From: Leucocoprinus leucothites
Lineage: Eukaryota; Basidiomycota; Agaricomycetes; Agaricales; Agaricaceae
Assembly: GCA_013368445.1 (NCBI GenBank)
Contig: JAACJO010000005.1
Span: 248,001 to 312,000 of the forward strand
Reading direction: 5' to 3'
DNA length: 64,000 bases
Shown one piece after another: positions 63,545 through 64,000 of the stretch. Under the pieces are notes generated by a model that saw only the letters and a list, made by a program, of their open reading frames with translations, made no database searches and was not told the DNA's origin. Every line of letters starts with the position of its first letter. Within the stretch, counting starts at the first letter, position 1. Both the position numbers and the translations under genes were made by a program.

Positions 63545-64000
63545 ATGGCAAGAACCAAGCAGACGGCCAGGAAGTCAGGAAGCGGTGCCACGCTTTTCTA
63601 TTCAAGACGAAAGCTGAGAAGCGGCAAAAGCGGGCTTATCAAGGATACTCCGACCAATAGGCCAGCTGCCAAGTCAAAGCTCAGGCAGACGAGTGTATCT
63701 GCGCCATTACTTGCATCTCTTTCTTCGGATCGAATTAGCCAAAGCAATAGCAGCGTGCTCTCTCAAACATGGAACAGAAAACACACTACCGGATTTTCAG
63801 CTTCTTCCGTCACTTCGCTCTCGAACACATTTTCGAAACTAGAAGCCACGTCAACTGATAATAGGAGTGGGAGTGGGAACTCAAGGACGAGTCTCTCGTC
63901 AACAAGCCTTTTTTCAAATTCGACGCGGTTGCTGGGGGTTATCAAGGATGTCTGCGAGGCATTCAGCGGAATTCCGTATGTCAAGGGCGTGGCGGGGGTG
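63545..64000 (+). CDS. Protein with a histone H3-tail-like N-terminus, 5' part only
   Basis: The frame runs open from ATG 63545 to the window edge: 152 codons without a stop. An in-frame TGA just upstream makes this ATG the first. The predicted protein begins MARTKQTARKS, identical to the first 11 residues of histone H3 including Met, and so covers Lys4, Lys9 and Ser10 in H3 numbering. It continues GSGATLFYSRRKLRSGK, where H3 has TGGKAPRK, and is not a histone beyond that. Residues ~25-125 are Ser/Thr/Lys/Asn-rich and look disordered. The last ~22 visible residues (LLGVIKDVCEAFSGIPYVKGVA) look like the start of a helical bundle. In Agaricomycetes such Gly-x-P-hydrophobic-KG-x-A-G-V helices often open the N-terminal domains of NACHT, kinase or MLKL-like proteins. 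I infer a third signalling or receptor gene of this neighbourhood. An unseen early intron, or a chance match, remains possible. Confidence 0.6.
   Translation, partial: MARTKQTARKSGSGATLFYSRRKLRSGKSGLIKDTPTNRPAAKSKLRQTSVSAPLLASLSSDRISQSNSSVLSQTWNRKHTTGFSASSVTSLSNTFSKLEATSTDNRSGSGNSRTSLSSTSLFSNSTRLLGVIKDVCEAFSGIPYVKGVAGV

Overview
The window looks like nuclear DNA of a mushroom-forming basidiomycete (Agaricomycetes). Genes are intron-rich with very short introns (mostly 46-75 bp, GT..AG), are tightly packed, and are often arranged head to head. The gene set is fungal: Arb1, CENP-C/Mif2, Vps11 with a RING finger, Atp18, Cox16, adenylosuccinate synthetase, and NACHT proteins of the type expanded in Agaricomycetes. 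I cannot name the species. All spliced models were built by eye from reading frame, splice-site phase and protein-family resemblance. No search was run.

Layout. 1-528 holds part of an unknown membrane-protein gene on the minus strand. 685-3808 is a choline-transporter-like (PNS1/CTL) gene. 5705-7881 is an Arb1-like Argonaute-chaperone subunit. 8088-9509 (minus) is an F-box protein. 9782-11280 (minus) is a mitochondrial tRNA 2-thiouridylase, divergent from the CENP-C/Mif2 gene at 11448-13538. About 29 kb follows (13.5-42.8 kb) in which I recognise only one gene, an orphan at 27772-28572. From 42760 to 50480 two minus-strand genes lie in tandem: a large CCCH/coiled-coil protein and VPS11. ATP18 (50788-51114) is divergent from VPS11.

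From 51.4 kb to the end there is a conflict- or defence-like neighbourhood. It contains two paralogous NACHT NTPase (NLR-like) genes (51448-54256 and 56083-59470) with a ricin-B-type beta-trefoil lectin (54578-55197, minus) between them. COX16 (minus) and adenylosuccinate synthetase form a divergent pair at 59863-62255. A gene at 63545 runs off the right edge. Its predicted protein starts with the same 11 residues as histone H3 (MARTKQTARKS) but is otherwise not a histone, and it ends, where the window cuts it, in a segment resembling the helical N-terminal domains of fungal NLR/MLKL-like proteins. This is the most striking observation here.

The two NACHT genes share the NTPase core, a C-terminal domain I do not recognise in place of WD40/TPR/ankyrin repeats, intron positions, and a roughly 25-residue Gly/Asn/Gln/Phe motif just upstream of the NACHT exon. 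Their other N-terminal exons are unrelated. This suggests modular receptors in which N-termini are swapped at a conserved phase-1 intron.
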